Notes: generated by a model from the letters alone, not told the origin. A stretch of 64,000 bases of DNA from Oscillibacter hominis (GCF_014334055.1 NZ_CP060490.1:2728001-2792000); one strand, 5' to 3'. Shown: positions 34,764 to 46,962, numbered from the stretch's first letter. Numbers and translations: made by a program.

Positions 34764-34792
34764 AGTCTATGCCAAAAATTTGACCATGTCAA
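34764..34792 (-). promoter_or_regulatory. Promoter of the M-box-mgtE transcript
   Basis: On the minus strand: TTGACA (34792-34787), a 17-base spacer and TAGACT (34769-34764). Transcription would begin about 12 bases before the riboswitch. Confidence 0.65.
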
Positions 34793-34896
34793 CCCTGCTT
34801 TCAGCAAAAATGTACATTTTTCAGAAGTAAGTGGGCAAAGTTCACAAAAAGCCCCTTTTTCAGGCGGAAAAAGGAATGTTTGAATACAAAAGCCAC

Positions 34897-34925
34897 TTGC
34901 CAAACATTTGTTCGTGTGGTATAAT
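34897..34925 (+). promoter_or_regulatory. Promoter of radC-uvrB
   Basis: TTGCCA (34897-34902), a 17-base spacer and perfect TATAAT (34920-34925). The spacer contains a LexA-like palindrome. Confidence 0.8.
34901..34914 (+). promoter_or_regulatory. Putative LexA (SOS) operator
   Basis: AAACATTTGTTC (34902-34913) differs by one base from the Gram-positive SOS consensus GAAC-N4-GTTC. It sits between the -35 and -10 boxes of the radC-uvrB promoter, where repressor binding would block polymerase. uvrB is a standard SOS gene. Confidence 0.6.
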
Positions 34926-34981
34926 AACATATTCCTTTTTAACGGAGCTACAAAATCAAACTTGGGGCGGAGGGGACCGGA

Positions 34982-35659
34982 ATGGGCGTTCACGACGGGC
35001 ACAGAGAGAAGAAGCGGGAGCAGTTTTTAAACAGCGGGCTGGACTCCTTTGCCGACCACGAGGTTTTGGAGCTGCTGCTCTTTTATGCCATCCCCCGGCG
35101 GGACACCAATGAGACGGCCCACCTGCTGATGGATCACTTCGGCACGTTGGACGCGGTGTTCCACGCGCCGGTGGAGGAGCTCTGCCGGGTCAGGGGCGTG
35201 GGACGGAACGCGGCCACGCTGATTCACCTGGTCCCCAAGGTGTACAGCCGGGTAAAGCGCTCGGCGGCGGAGAATGAAACCGTACTGAACACCACCCGCA
35301 AGTCTGGACGCTATTTGATGGAGCGCCTTGCGGGGGAGACCACGGAAAAACTATACCAACTGTGCCTGGACCGCAAGGGAAAGCTCCTGACCTGCCGCCA
35401 GCTCTCCGAGGGGAGCGTGGGCGCGGCGCCGGTCAACCTCCGCAAGATCGTGGAGAACGCGCTGCTCAGCAGAGCCTCCGGCGTGATCCTGGGGCATAAC
35501 CATCCAAGCGGGGTGGCCCTGCCCTCCCAGGAGGACGTGGCGGCCACGATCCAGGCGCGCAATGCACTGGAGGCGGTGGAAATCCCGCTTCTTGACCACA
35601 TCATTGTGGCGGATGAGGACTTTGTGTCCATGGCCGAATCGGGCTATCTGTCCCTTTGA
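34982..35659 (+). CDS. radC: RadC family JAMM-domain protein
   Basis: The 225-aa protein has an N-terminal helix-hairpin-helix ([12 protein letters not shown]) and a C-terminal MPN/JAMM domain with GHNHPSG. The Ser and Asp ligands follow in PSQEDVAAT. This is the standard RadC/YkoY layout, a protein long associated with DNA repair whose biochemical role is unsettled. It shares a promoter with uvrB, 25 bases downstream. Confidence 0.92.
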   Translation: MGVHDGHREKKREQFLNSGLDSFADHEVLELLLFYAIPRRDTNETAHLLMDHFGTLDAVFHAPVEELCRVRGVGRNAATLIHLVPKVYSRVKRSAAENETVLNTTRKSGRYLMERLAGETTEKLYQLCLDRKGKLLTCRQLSEGSVGAAPVNLRKIVENALLSRASGVILGHNHPSGVALPSQEDVAATIQARNALEAVEIPLLDHIIVADEDFVSMAESGYLSL

Positions 35660-35684
35660 AAGAAAACTGCGGAGGATTGCACGC

Positions 35685-37655
35685 ATGCCAAAATTTCAAG
35701 TGGTATCTGAATACGAGCCCTCCGGCGATCAGCCGGAGGCCATTGCGGCCCTGGCCGCGGGCGTGGAGAACGGCCTGGACGAGCAGGTGCTCCTGGGCGT
35801 TACCGGTTCGGGCAAGACCTTTACCATGGCCAAGGTCATCGAGAAGGTCCAGCGGCCCACGCTGGTGCTGGCCCACAACAAAACCCTGGCCGCCCAGCTG
35901 TGCGCTGAGTTCAAGGAGTTTTTTCCCAACAATGCGGTGGAGTATTTTGTCTCCTACTACGACTATTACCAGCCAGAGGCCTATATCGCCCACACCGACA
36001 CCTACATCGCTAAGGATGCCTCCACCAACGATGAGATCGACCGGCTGCGCCTGAGCGCCACCTGCTCGCTGCTGGAGCGGCGGGATGTGATCGTGGTGTC
36101 CTCCGTCTCCTGCATCTACGGCCTGGGCGAGCCGGACGACTTTGCCAAGATGATGATCTCGCTGCGCACCGGGGCCCAATGGGATCGGGATGAGCTGCTC
36201 CACCGCCTGGTGGAGGACCGCTACGAGCGCAACGACATCGCCTTTGAGCGCAATATGTTCCGGGTCCGGGGCGACACGGTGGAAATCTACCCCGCCTATT
36301 ATAAGGACCGGGCCATCCGGGTGGAGTTCTTCGGAGACGAGATCGACCGCATCAGCGAGTTCAACCCCGTCACCGGCGCGGCCTCCCGGGTGCTGAACCA
36401 TGTGGCCATCTACCCGGCTTCCCACTATGTCACCACCCAGGACAAGATGGACCGGGCGGTGCAGGAGATCCGCCGGGAGTTAGAGGAGCAGGTGAAGTAC
36501 TTCACGGACAACGACAAGCTGGTGGAGGCCCAGCGCATCCGTCAGCGGACGGAGTACGACATGGAGATGATGACGGAATTAGGCTACTGCACCGGCATCG
36601 AGAACTACTCCCGGGTCATCTCCGACCGGCCCGCCGGCAGCGCGCCCATGACGCTGCTGGACTTCTTCCCCAAGGATTTCCTCCTTATTGTGGACGAGTC
36701 CCATGTGACGCTGCCCCAGGTGCGGGCCATGTACAACGGCGACCACGCCCGGAAGGACTCCCTGGTGGAGTACGGCTTCCGCCTGCCCTGCGCCTACGAC
36801 AACCGGCCGCTGAAGTTCGAGGAGTTTGAGCAGCGCATCAACCAGGCCATCTACGTTTCCGCCACGCCGGGCCCCTATGAGCGGGAGCGGGCGGGCCAGA
36901 TCGTGGAACAGGTGATCCGGCCCACGGGGCTGCTGGACCCGGTGGTGGAGGTCCGCCCGGTGGAGGGACAGATCGACGATCTGATCGCCGAGATCAACCT
37001 CCGCGCCGCCCGGGGTGAGCGGGTGCTGGTCACCACGCTGACCAAAAAGATGGCGGAGGATTTGACCGAATACTTCCGCAGCGCCGACATCCGGGTCCGC
37101 TACATGCACTCCGACGTGCAGACCATCGAGCGGATGGAGATCATCCGGGACCTGCGCCTGGGCGAGTTCGACGTGCTGGTGGGCATCAACCTGCTGCGGG
37201 AGGGACTGGACCTGCCGGAGGTTTCCCTGGTTGCGGTTTTGGACGCGGACAAGGAGGGGTTCCTCCGCTCCGAAACGTCCCTGATCCAGACCATGGGCCG
37301 GGCGGCCCGCAACGCCGAGGGTCTGGTCATTCTCTACGCCGACGAGATCACGCCCTCCATGCGCTCGGCCATGGAGGAGACCTCCCGCCGCCGGGAGATT
37401 CAGGACGCCTACAACAAGGCCCACGGCATCGTGCCCAAAACCATCATCAAGGGCGTCCGGGAGGTGCTGGAGATCTCCAAAACCGCGGAGGAGGATACCT
37501 TGCGGGCCCGGCGTCACCGCAAGCTCAGCCGCCAGGAGCGGGAGGCAGAGATCTCCAAACTGGAAAAGGAGATGCGCCAGGCCTCCAAGATGCTGGAATT
37601 CGAGTACGCGGCGGTGCTGCGTGACCGGATCATCGAGCTGCGCGGAGAGAAGTGA
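35685..37655 (+). CDS. uvrB: Excinuclease ABC subunit B
   Basis: The 656-aa protein is the damage-verification helicase-like subunit of nucleotide excision repair. It has Walker [11 protein letters not shown], the [11 protein letters not shown] beta-hairpin, a DEAH-like DESH box ([10 protein letters not shown]), helicase motif VI ([10 protein letters not shown]) and a C-terminal UVR domain that binds UvrC. ATG 35685 follows GGAGG; frames starting earlier overlap radC without homology. uvrA lies 3 kb downstream. Confidence 0.97.
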   Translation: MPKFQVVSEYEPSGDQPEAIAALAAGVENGLDEQVLLGVTGSGKTFTMAKVIEKVQRPTLVLAHNKTLAAQLCAEFKEFFPNNAVEYFVSYYDYYQPEAYIAHTDTYIAKDASTNDEIDRLRLSATCSLLERRDVIVVSSVSCIYGLGEPDDFAKMMISLRTGAQWDRDELLHRLVEDRYERNDIAFERNMFRVRGDTVEIYPAYYKDRAIRVEFFGDEIDRISEFNPVTGAASRVLNHVAIYPASHYVTTQDKMDRAVQEIRRELEEQVKYFTDNDKLVEAQRIRQRTEYDMEMMTELGYCTGIENYSRVISDRPAGSAPMTLLDFFPKDFLLIVDESHVTLPQVRAMYNGDHARKDSLVEYGFRLPCAYDNRPLKFEEFEQRINQAIYVSATPGPYERERAGQIVEQVIRPTGLLDPVVEVRPVEGQIDDLIAEINLRAARGERVLVTTLTKKMAEDLTEYFRSADIRVRYMHSDVQTIERMEIIRDLRLGEFDVLVGINLLREGLDLPEVSLVAVLDADKEGFLRSETSLIQTMGRAARNAEGLVILYADEITPSMRSAMEETSRRREIQDAYNKAHGIVPKTIIKGVREVLEISKTAEEDTLRARRHRKLSRQEREAEISKLEKEMRQASKMLEFEYAAVLRDRIIELRGEK

Positions 37656-37757
37656 CGGGCTTTGGCATGCCGCGACCGGAACGCCGCCGCGCCTGACCCG
37701 TGCCGGATGCGGGAATAAAGACCGAAAAAGGCCTTGGCGCCGGGAAGGAAGAATCAG

Positions 37758-38138
37758 ATGCGCTATGACTGGCTGGACGAATACCTGCTCTCCCTGCCGG
37801 GAGTGGAGAAGGACTATAAGATGGAGTGGCAGTGGTTCCGGTATAAAATCCGGGATAAGCTCTTTGCCGCCGTGTGCTCTCCGGAGGAGAAGTACCACCT
37901 CTACGGCGGCCACTCCCTGGTGAACCTCAAGTGCGATCCCCGGGAGGCGGAGCTGCTTCAGGCCCGGTACCCCGAGGTGCTGCCCGGGTTTTACACGGAC
38001 AAGCGCACCTGGATCGCCGTGCTGTTGGACGGCGAATTGCCGGACGATGTGCTGCGCCGCCTCTGCCAGGAGTCCTACCGCTTGGTGCTTAAAAAGCTGC
38101 CCAAGTACGTTCAGCGGGAGATACAGGAGGAGATGTGA
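37758..38138 (+). CDS. MmcQ/YjbR family protein
   Basis: The 126-aa protein has the CyaY-like MmcQ/YjbR fold: LLSLPGVEKDYK near the start, FRYKIRDKLFA, NLKCDPREAELL and SYRLVLKKLPK near the end. Members are often annotated as DNA-binding, but the role is not firmly known. ATG 37758 follows GGAAGG. It overlaps the next gene by one base. Confidence 0.85.
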   Translation: MRYDWLDEYLLSLPGVEKDYKMEWQWFRYKIRDKLFAAVCSPEEKYHLYGGHSLVNLKCDPREAELLQARYPEVLPGFYTDKRTWIAVLLDGELPDDVLRRLCQESYRLVLKKLPKYVQREIQEEM

Positions 38139-38893
38139 TGAGGGAAGAGCGGAACCTGCTGCAAAAAATCGTGCTGGTGGCGCTGGCCGCCATGATTCTG
38201 GTCTTCGGCGCGCTGACGGCCTATTTCCGCAGCCAGCCCGGCGTGGCGTTCCGGGATCAGCTGCTGCACTATATGGTGGGGCCGGAGCGCGCAGACTATT
38301 TCGGCACGGTGGACGGCCAGCCGGTGGAGATCACGGTCACTGCCGGCGCGGGCGTGACTACAGTGGAGGTTCAGATCGGAGAGCTGGTTCACGACCTCTG
38401 CCGGGTGGAGTATCCGCTCAAATCGGTGAAGACGGAATACGGCACCTACAGCGGCATCCGCATCTACCGCAACGATACCCTGCTCTTTGAGGGGGCCTAC
38501 GATCCGGAGCGGGAGATAGACGGCGTTCCAGGCATGCTGTTTGACAGCAGTGGAGAACTTGCCATGAGTGAACTGATCCATTTTGGGTTTTCCACCGGCG
38601 GAGACCCCTGGGCGGATTATGAAACGGCCATCCCCAGCATCCTCCAGTTTGCCTTCGGGCCGGAGGAGGCGGTTCGGGGAAGCTGGGGACTCTATGCGGT
38701 GATGGTGTTTTTAACGCTGTTGGTGATGGCGGATGCGGCATTTCCCATGGCGCTGTTCCATTGGCGCTACCACTTTTCCGTCCGGAACCCGGAACCCACG
38801 GAGTTCTACATCGGGATGCAGTACTTCAGCTGGCTGGTGCTGACGGTCATCCTGCTGGCAGCCTATATCAAAACATTGGGAATCTTTGTTTAA
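38138..38893 (+). CDS. Membrane protein with external domain, unknown function
   Basis: The 251-aa protein has one membrane segment near the N-terminus (about 12-30), an extracytoplasmic domain of about 150 residues, and two C-terminal membrane segments (about 185-207 and 225-248). ATG 38138 has GGAGG 6 bases upstream and overlaps the preceding TGA; GTG 38135 is possible. No family is recognised. Confidence 0.7.
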   Translation: MREERNLLQKIVLVALAAMILVFGALTAYFRSQPGVAFRDQLLHYMVGPERADYFGTVDGQPVEITVTAGAGVTTVEVQIGELVHDLCRVEYPLKSVKTEYGTYSGIRIYRNDTLLFEGAYDPEREIDGVPGMLFDSSGELAMSELIHFGFSTGGDPWADYETAIPSILQFAFGPEEAVRGSWGLYAVMVFLTLLVMADAAFPMALFHWRYHFSVRNPEPTEFYIGMQYFSWLVLTVILLAAYIKTLGIFV

Positions 38894-38908
38894 AGAGAGG
38901 GAAACGGC

Positions 38909-39787
38909 TTGGAAGAGACAAAAAAGCAGGGCTTGGCCAGCGCCTATCTTGCCATTTTGGCAGGGGCCGCGCTGTGGGGGATGATCGGCCTGTGGAACCG
39001 CAATCTGATGGCCGGGGGATTTTCGCCCTACAGCATTGTGGTGGTGCGGAATTTTGGCGGTCTGTTGCTTTTACTCTTGATTTTTGCCCTCCGGGACCGT
39101 AGTGTATTCCATGTGGAACGCTGTCATCTGAAGTACTTTTTCGGCACAGGCGTGGTCAGCGTGGTGCTGTTCACCCTCTGCTATTTTTCCTGCCAGGAGA
39201 TCTGCTCCCTGGCGGTGGCTTCCATCCTGCTTTACACGGCGCCCTCCATTGTGGTGATTTTGTCCGCGGTGTTGTGGAAGGAGCCTGTGACGAAAAAGAA
39301 GCTGCTGGCCCTGTCGCTGACGCTCCTGGGCTGCGCCTGCGTCACAGGGCTTTTCTCCGGCACCGCGACCGTCACGGCCGGCGGCATCCTGCTGGGGCTG
39401 GGCGCCGGGTTTTTCTACGCCCTCTACAGCGTGTTCGGCCGCTATGCCCTCTATCACTACTCCTCCATGACCGTCACCGTGTGGACCTTTGTGTTCTGCG
39501 GCCTTGGTTCACTGGTTTTCCTCCGGCCGGAGGAATTGGCCCTTGGGTTCGCCCAGCCGGAGATGTGGCTCATGTCCCTTGGGCTGGTGGTGTGCTCCAC
39601 CGTGGCGCCGTACCTCCTTTACACCTGGGGGCTCTCCCGGGTGGAGGCGGGCAAGGCCTCCATCATGGCCAGCGTGGAGCCGGTGGTGGCGTCGCTTGTG
39701 GGCGTGCTGGTATTCGGCGAGCCCATGAGCGTGCTGACTGCCGCGGGCATCGTGTGCGTATTGGCGGGCGTGTATATTTTGAGGTGA
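38909..39787 (+). CDS. EamA family (DMT superfamily) permease
   Basis: The 292-aa protein has about ten membrane helices in two repeated EamA halves. The first includes AGAALWGMIGLWNRN. The second ends in KASIMASVEPVVASLVGVLVF, quoted here only as its conserved E-P-V core. This is a drug/metabolite exporter type; the substrate is unknown. The start is TTG 38909, preceded by GAGAGGG. Confidence 0.88.
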   Translation: MEETKKQGLASAYLAILAGAALWGMIGLWNRNLMAGGFSPYSIVVVRNFGGLLLLLLIFALRDRSVFHVERCHLKYFFGTGVVSVVLFTLCYFSCQEICSLAVASILLYTAPSIVVILSAVLWKEPVTKKKLLALSLTLLGCACVTGLFSGTATVTAGGILLGLGAGFFYALYSVFGRYALYHYSSMTVTVWTFVFCGLGSLVFLRPEELALGFAQPEMWLMSLGLVVCSTVAPYLLYTWGLSRVEAGKASIMASVEPVVASLVGVLVFGEPMSVLTAAGIVCVLAGVYILR

Positions 39788-39792
39788 GTGCT

Positions 39793-40305
39793 GTGGCAAA
39801 ACAGAAGGAAGAAAAGACCAATGTGGTGCGCATTTTGGAGCAGCGGAAAATCCCCTGCACCGTCCATGCCTATGATGCGATGGAAGGGCCGGACCACACC
39901 CGGGAATACGGGCTCCATGTGGCCCTGGAGCGGGGCGAGGACCCGGGCCGGGTCTTTAAGACGCTGGTGTCAAGGGGTGCGTCCGGGGGAATCTATGTCT
40001 TCGACATCCCGGTGGCGGAGACGCTTGATTTGAAAAAGGCCGCCAGGGCGGTGGGGGAGAAGTCCGTGGAAATGCTCCCCCTGGCCCAGATCAACGCCGT
40101 CACCGGATATGTCCGGGGCGGATGCAGCCCGGTGGGCATGAAAAAGCGCTATCCCACCGTGTTCCATGAGACGGCCCTTGGGTATGAGACCATCTTCCTC
40201 TCCGCCGGAAAGATCGGCGTACAGGTGGAGGTGGAGCCCCACGCGCTTTTAGCGCTCTTAGAGGCCGGTTCGGCGGACCTCGTCGTGGAGCAGGCTGAGC
40301 CCTAA
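39793..40305 (+). CDS. ybaK: Cys-tRNA(Pro) deacylase, YbaK family
   Basis: The 170-aa single-domain editing enzyme has the YbaK fold with the catalytic-lysine block GRVFKTLVSRG, followed by FDIPVAETLDLKKAARAVG and GYVRGGCSPVGMKK. It hydrolyses mischarged Cys-tRNAPro. GTG 39793 follows GAGGTGAG, 5 bases after the permease stop. Its last 16 codons overlap the convergent gene at 40258-40503. Confidence 0.9.
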   Translation: MAKQKEEKTNVVRILEQRKIPCTVHAYDAMEGPDHTREYGLHVALERGEDPGRVFKTLVSRGASGGIYVFDIPVAETLDLKKAARAVGEKSVEMLPLAQINAVTGYVRGGCSPVGMKKRYPTVFHETALGYETIFLSAGKIGVQVEVEPHALLALLEAGSADLVVEQAEP

Positions 40306-40503
40306 GTGGAGGCCTGCCGCAAAGGCGTCCGCGGACCAGCGGAAATAATAGTCGAAAAAGAGGTTGAGCAGATCAAGCTTGGTGGAGCTGTCCAAAGCCA
40401 TCTCGTCCAGGAGGCCGCTGAGCTCCTCTTCGTTGTAGACCTCTGCCTCCTGAAGGATGGCGTCGCCATAGGTACCAAACAGCTTTGCATAGACCGGACG
40501 CAT
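40258..40503 (-). CDS. Small acidic helical protein, unknown function
   Basis: The 81-aa product begins MRPVYAKLFG. It is acidic, with a Leu/Phe-rich central helix (LLNLFFDYYFRW). ATG 40503 follows GAGGTG, and a perfect sigma-A promoter lies upstream (40539-40567), which supports a real gene. It overlaps the end of ybaK tail-to-tail by 48 bases. No family is recognised. With the divergent XRE regulator it looks like a two-gene regulated module. Confidence 0.65.
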   Translation of the reverse strand: MRPVYAKLFGTYGDAILQEAEVYNEEELSGLLDEMALDSSTKLDLLNLFFDYYFRWSADAFAAGLHLGLSLLHDEVRRTGL

Positions 40504-40517
40504 AGAAAACACCTCAC

Positions 40518-40534
40518 ATTACATTTAATGTAAT
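40518..40534. promoter_or_regulatory. 17-base operator palindrome
   Basis: ATTACATTTAATGTAAT is a perfect 8-1-8 inverted repeat. It spans the expected transcription start of the minus-strand promoter and is the likely binding site of the adjacent XRE protein. Confidence 0.7.
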
Positions 40535-40538
40535 ATAA

Positions 40539-40567
40539 ATTATATGGCATAAAAGATCATATGTCAA
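40539..40567 (-). promoter_or_regulatory. Perfect consensus sigma-A promoter
   Basis: On the minus strand: TTGACA (40567-40562), exactly 17 bases, then TATAAT (40544-40539). It drives the 81-aa protein gene. The start point falls within the operator palindrome. Confidence 0.85.
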
Positions 40568-40577
40568 GGGGGACTTT

Positions 40578-40796
40578 ATGGAGATACTAAAATCGATGGG
40601 GGAGCGGCTCTGTGCCCTACGCAAGGAAAAACACATGCGTCAGGCCGACGTGGCGGAACTGCTTCATGTGACGCAGGCCCATTATCAGCGTGTGGAAAAG
40701 GGAAAAATCAACATTCCCACCTTGACGTTGTGCTTTCTTGCGGACTATTTCGGCGTGACCACGGACTATCTACTGGGCCGGACGGACGAACGGTAA
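40578..40796 (+). CDS. XRE family helix-turn-helix regulator
   Basis: The 72-aa protein is essentially one Cro/CI helix-turn-helix domain: [19 protein letters not shown], then [19 protein letters not shown] and [21 protein letters not shown] precedes the ATG. It is divergent from the 81-aa gene with a perfect palindrome between them, so it probably represses that gene and perhaps itself. Confidence 0.9.
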   Translation: MEILKSMGERLCALRKEKHMRQADVAELLHVTQAHYQRVEKGKINIPTLTLCFLADYFGVTTDYLLGRTDER

Positions 40797-40836
40797 TCCG
40801 CCGGCCGGCTTACAATAAAAGGAGAACCAATTTACC

Positions 40837-43665
<2,829 letters not shown>

Positions 43666-43689
43666 ACCGGGGCAGACAATATCCGGGGC

Positions 43690-43719
43690 CCCCGCCGGAC
43701 CCATATGGGTTCGGCGGGG
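43690..43719. repeat. Perfect-arm hairpin inside the duplicated segment
   Basis: CCCCGCCGGACCCAT and ATGGGTTCGGCGGGG pair over 15 bases each with one G-T wobble and no loop bases. The centre is CATATG. No T-run follows, so termination is unlikely. Confidence 0.85.
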
Positions 43720-43793
43720 AGAGGACGAGCGGCGCAGCGAGGGAGCCGCGGCGTGTATAACCGGGGCGAGGGATGCGGAGCCTGCGAGGACGA

Positions 43794-43872
43794 GCACCGG
43801 CACGCCGGAGGAGGTTGCGGCGTGCGAACAGAGCTACACGGGCCAGTATCTCAAAAAGGTGCTGAAACGGTA
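43794..43872 (+). repeat. Direct repeat copy 2 of the uvrA 3' end
   Basis: This is an orphan second copy of the uvrA tail, still ending in the uvrA-frame stop. It is separated from copy 1 by 129 bases that contain the hairpin and two copies of GAGGACGAGC. Confidence 0.95.
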
Positions 43873-43902
43873 GTAAGACTTGAGAGCGGGGAGGCGGCCG
43901 GG

Positions 43903-44388
43903 GTGGAGCTGCGGACCTATCAGCCACACTATGCCAGGGAGTGCGCACAGCTTTTCTACGAGACCGTGCACCGTGCCTGCGCCGGGGACTACACTCCGGC
44001 CCAGCTGGACGCCTGGGCACCGGCGCGGCGGGATCTTGCGTTGTGGAACCAATCCTTTTTGGGCCACGACAGCATCATCGCAGTGGAACAGGGGCGGCTC
44101 GCCGCCTTTGGGGACATGCTGCCGGACGGCTATCTGGACCGGCTCTACGTCCACTGGGCCTTCCAGCGCCGGGGGATCGCCGGCGCGCTGTGTGACTGCC
44201 TTGAGTGGAACTGCGCCGCCCCTTTGCTGCGGGTTCATGCCTCCCGTACGGCGCGGCCCTTCTTTGAGGGGCGGGGCTACCGCCTGGTCCGCGCCCAGCT
44301 GGTGGAGCGAAACGGCGTTCTTTTGGAGAATTTTGTGATGGAAAAGCACATTAGCCCCAGTTACACCAAAGACCGCCCAATTGCATAG
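43903..44388 (+). CDS. GNAT family N-acetyltransferase
   Basis: The 161-aa protein has the GNAT layout: an N-terminal strand ELRTYQPHYAREC, the LYVHWAFQRRGIAGALCDCLE segment with the acetyl-CoA-binding RRGIAG (Q/RxxGxG/A), and a C-terminal FFEGRGYR. The acceptor is unknown. GTG 43903 follows GGGGAGG; the same frame runs upstream through the duplicated uvrA tail, which is not homologous to GNAT. Confidence 0.85.
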   Translation: MELRTYQPHYARECAQLFYETVHRACAGDYTPAQLDAWAPARRDLALWNQSFLGHDSIIAVEQGRLAAFGDMLPDGYLDRLYVHWAFQRRGIAGALCDCLEWNCAAPLLRVHASRTARPFFEGRGYRLVRAQLVERNGVLLENFVMEKHISPSYTKDRPIA

Positions 44389-44408
44389 GATGGCCCGAGG
44401 TGATGGGA

Positions 44409-44792
44409 ATGAATTTGTGGCAGGACGGAATTGTCGCCATGCTGGCCGCCATCGGGCTGACGTCGCTGGTCTGGCTGGTGGCGGGCGCCTTTTTGCGGAT
44501 GAGCCGCAGCCCGGTGATGAAGCCGGTCATGGTGCTGCCGGCCAGCGGCGCCGCCCCGGCGCTTCAGCAGAGCGTCCATGAGCTGGAGCAGCTCCGGGGC
44601 GAGCTGCGCGCCTACACGACAATCGTCATTCTGGACTGCGGCCTCACCGAAGAGGCCCAAAAGATCGGAGCGCTCCTCTGCGCCGAGGACCGGGCTGTGG
44701 TTCTCTGCACTGCGGAGGAGTTTGCACAAGAGCTGATGGAGAGGGGAAGGGCAGATGGAGGAATACAGCACGCTGGAGGGGACGGTACATAG
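44409..44792 (+). CDS. Membrane-anchored protein, unknown function
   Basis: The 127-aa protein has a single membrane segment (about 10-30) and then a cytosolic alpha/beta region with TIVILDCGLTEEAQKIG and AVVLCTAEEFAQEL, which resembles half of a Rossmann-like fold. ATG 44409 has GAGG 8 bases upstream. Its last 38 bases overlap recD2 in another frame. No family is recognised. Confidence 0.6.
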   Translation: MNLWQDGIVAMLAAIGLTSLVWLVAGAFLRMSRSPVMKPVMVLPASGAAPALQQSVHELEQLRGELRAYTTIVILDCGLTEEAQKIGALLCAEDRAVVLCTAEEFAQELMERGRADGGIQHAGGDGT

Positions 44793-46962
44793 CATCATCT
44801 TCCAGAACCCGGACAACGGATATACGGTGCTGCGCCTTTTGACGGATGAGGGCGAGGTGGTCAACACGGTGGGCTGCCTCCCCTGCGCCGCCCCTGGGGA
44901 GCGGATGCTGCTCACCGGCAGGATGGAGGTCCATCCGCAGCACGGGGAGCAGTTTTCCGTACGGGACGCGGAGCGGCGGATGCCTGCGGAGGAGGATGAG
45001 ATTTTGAGCTACCTTTCCTCCGGCGCAATCAAGGGCGTGGGCCCCGCCACCGCCGCCCGCATGGTGGAGCGCTTTGGCTCCGAAACGCTGGACGTCATTG
45101 AGCGGGAGCCGGAGAAGCTGGCCCAGCTCAAGGGACTTACCTCCAAGCGGGCCATGGAGATCGCCCAGTCCTTCCGCAGCCAGATGGAGCTGCGGCGGCT
45201 GATGGAATTTCTTGCCCGGTTTGAACTCCCCATCGTGCTGGCCATGCTGCTTGAAAAGCGCTATGGCGGCACAGCGCTGGATGTGCTGCGGGAGAACCCC
45301 TATCTCCTGGCCGGGGAGGCCTTTGGGGTGGAGTTCTCCACGGCCGACGAGATTGCCATCAGCCTGGGCATCCCGGCCGACAGCGCCTGCCGGGTGGAGG
45401 CGGCCGTCCTATTTGAACTGGACCACAACGCCGACAACGGCCATGTGTTTTTACCAAGGGAAAAGCTGATCGACGCCACGGCCCGGCTGCTGGACTGCGG
45501 CTGTGAACAGGTGGAGCAGGCCCTGGATGGGCTGGTGGAGCGCTGCGCTGTGGTGCAGGAGCAGGTGGCCAATGTGACGGCCTGCTACCTGCGCCGCCTC
45601 TATGATGCGGAGTGCTATGCCCAGCGGAAGATCGAGCTGCTGCTCTCCGCGGCCGCGGACCAGGGCGGCGGCGTGGAGGAGCTCATCGGCCGCATCGAAG
45701 AGGAGCAGGGCATCTCCTACGCCCCGGCCCAGCGCCAGGCCGTGGAACTGGCCGCCCGGGAGGGCGTGCTGCTGCTCACTGGCGGGCCGGGCACCGGAAA
45801 GACCACCTCCGTCCGGGGCATTGTGGCCCTGTTCCGGCGGATGGGGCTGGACACCGTGCTGGCGGCGCCCACGGGCCGGGCCGCCAAGCGGATGGGGGAG
45901 CTGTGCGGCATGGAGGCCCAGACCATCCACCGCCTGCTGGGCATGAGCTTTTCCGAATCCACTGGTGAGGCCACGTTCATCAAGGGGGAGAAGGAGCCGC
46001 TGGAGGCGGACGCCGTCATTGTGGACGAGATGTCCATGGTGGACCTGATGCTGATGGCTGCGCTGCTGCGCTCGCTGCGGCCGGGCTGCCGTCTGGTGAT
46101 GGTGGGCGATCCGGACCAGCTGAGCGCCGTGGGGGCGGGCAATGTGTTCTCCGACCTGATCCGGAGCGGGCGGATCGCCACCGTTGCCCTGCGGGAGATT
46201 TTCCGCCAGGCGGAGCGCTCCGCCATTGTCCGCAATGCCCACGCAGTGAACGAGGGCCGCCTTCCCGCCCTGGACAACGGCCAGGAGGACTTTTTCTTTC
46301 TGCGCCGCCGGGACCCGGTCCGCACGGCGGACACCATCGTGGAGCTGGTCCAGACCCGGCTGCCGGAGAAGATGGGTGTCCCCGTGGAGCAAATCCAGGT
46401 GCTGACGCCCACCCATAAAGGGGAGGCGGGCACGGTGAATCTGAACCGGGTGCTTCAGGCGGCGCTGAACCCCCGCCGGCCGGACCGGCGGGAGCGGAGC
46501 TGGGGCGAGCGGCTGTTCCGGGAGGGCGACCGCATCATGCAGACGAAAAACGATTACGATGTGGTGTGGGAAAAGCCGGACGGCACCGTGGGCACCGGCA
46601 TGTTCAACGGGGACGTGGGACGCATTGAGCAGATCGACCCCTCTGGCGAGTGGCTGACGGTGAACTTTGACGACCGCCTGGCCACCTACACGGCGGATCA
46701 GCTTTCGGAGATCGACCTGGCCTACGCCATGACCGTCCATAAGGCACAGGGCAGCGAATACCGCTGCGTGGTGCTGGCGGCGGTGAACGCTGCCCCGGCG
46801 CTGATGGTGCGCGGCGTGCTTTATACGGCCATCACGCGGGCCAGGGAGCTGCTGATCCTGGTGGGGGACGAGACGGCCGTTGGCCGCATGACGGAAAATG
46901 ACCGCCAGCAAAAGCGCTACTCCGGATTGAAATGGCGGCTGCGGGGAGGGAAGCGTTCGTGA
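44755..46962 (+). CDS. recD2: RecD2 family ATP-dependent DNA helicase
   Basis: The 735-aa SF1B 5'-3' helicase has an N-terminal OB-like region and helix-hairpin-helix repeats (GVGPATAARMVERFG). Walker A is TGGPGTGKTTS, Walker B VIVDEMSMVD, motif III VGDPDQLSAVG and motif VI YTAITRARELLILVG. No RecB/RecC genes accompany it, as expected for stand-alone RecD2 (YrrC). GGGGAAGGG precedes the ATG. It ends in a GTGA overlap with comF. Confidence 0.95.
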   Translation: MEEYSTLEGTVHSIIFQNPDNGYTVLRLLTDEGEVVNTVGCLPCAAPGERMLLTGRMEVHPQHGEQFSVRDAERRMPAEEDEILSYLSSGAIKGVGPATAARMVERFGSETLDVIEREPEKLAQLKGLTSKRAMEIAQSFRSQMELRRLMEFLARFELPIVLAMLLEKRYGGTALDVLRENPYLLAGEAFGVEFSTADEIAISLGIPADSACRVEAAVLFELDHNADNGHVFLPREKLIDATARLLDCGCEQVEQALDGLVERCAVVQEQVANVTACYLRRLYDAECYAQRKIELLLSAAADQGGGVEELIGRIEEEQGISYAPAQRQAVELAAREGVLLLTGGPGTGKTTSVRGIVALFRRMGLDTVLAAPTGRAAKRMGELCGMEAQTIHRLLGMSFSESTGEATFIKGEKEPLEADAVIVDEMSMVDLMLMAALLRSLRPGCRLVMVGDPDQLSAVGAGNVFSDLIRSGRIATVALREIFRQAERSAIVRNAHAVNEGRLPALDNGQEDFFFLRRRDPVRTADTIVELVQTRLPEKMGVPVEQIQVLTPTHKGEAGTVNLNRVLQAALNPRRPDRRERSWGERLFREGDRIMQTKNDYDVVWEKPDGTVGTGMFNGDVGRIEQIDPSGEWLTVNFDDRLATYTADQLSEIDLAYAMTVHKAQGSEYRCVVLAAVNAAPALMVRGVLYTAITRARELLILVGDETAVGRMTENDRQQKRYSGLKWRLRGGKRS

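Noticed and set aside
43690..43719. Hairpin after uvrA as a terminator
   Set aside because: The stem is perfect but followed by GAGAGGACGAG rather than a T-run.
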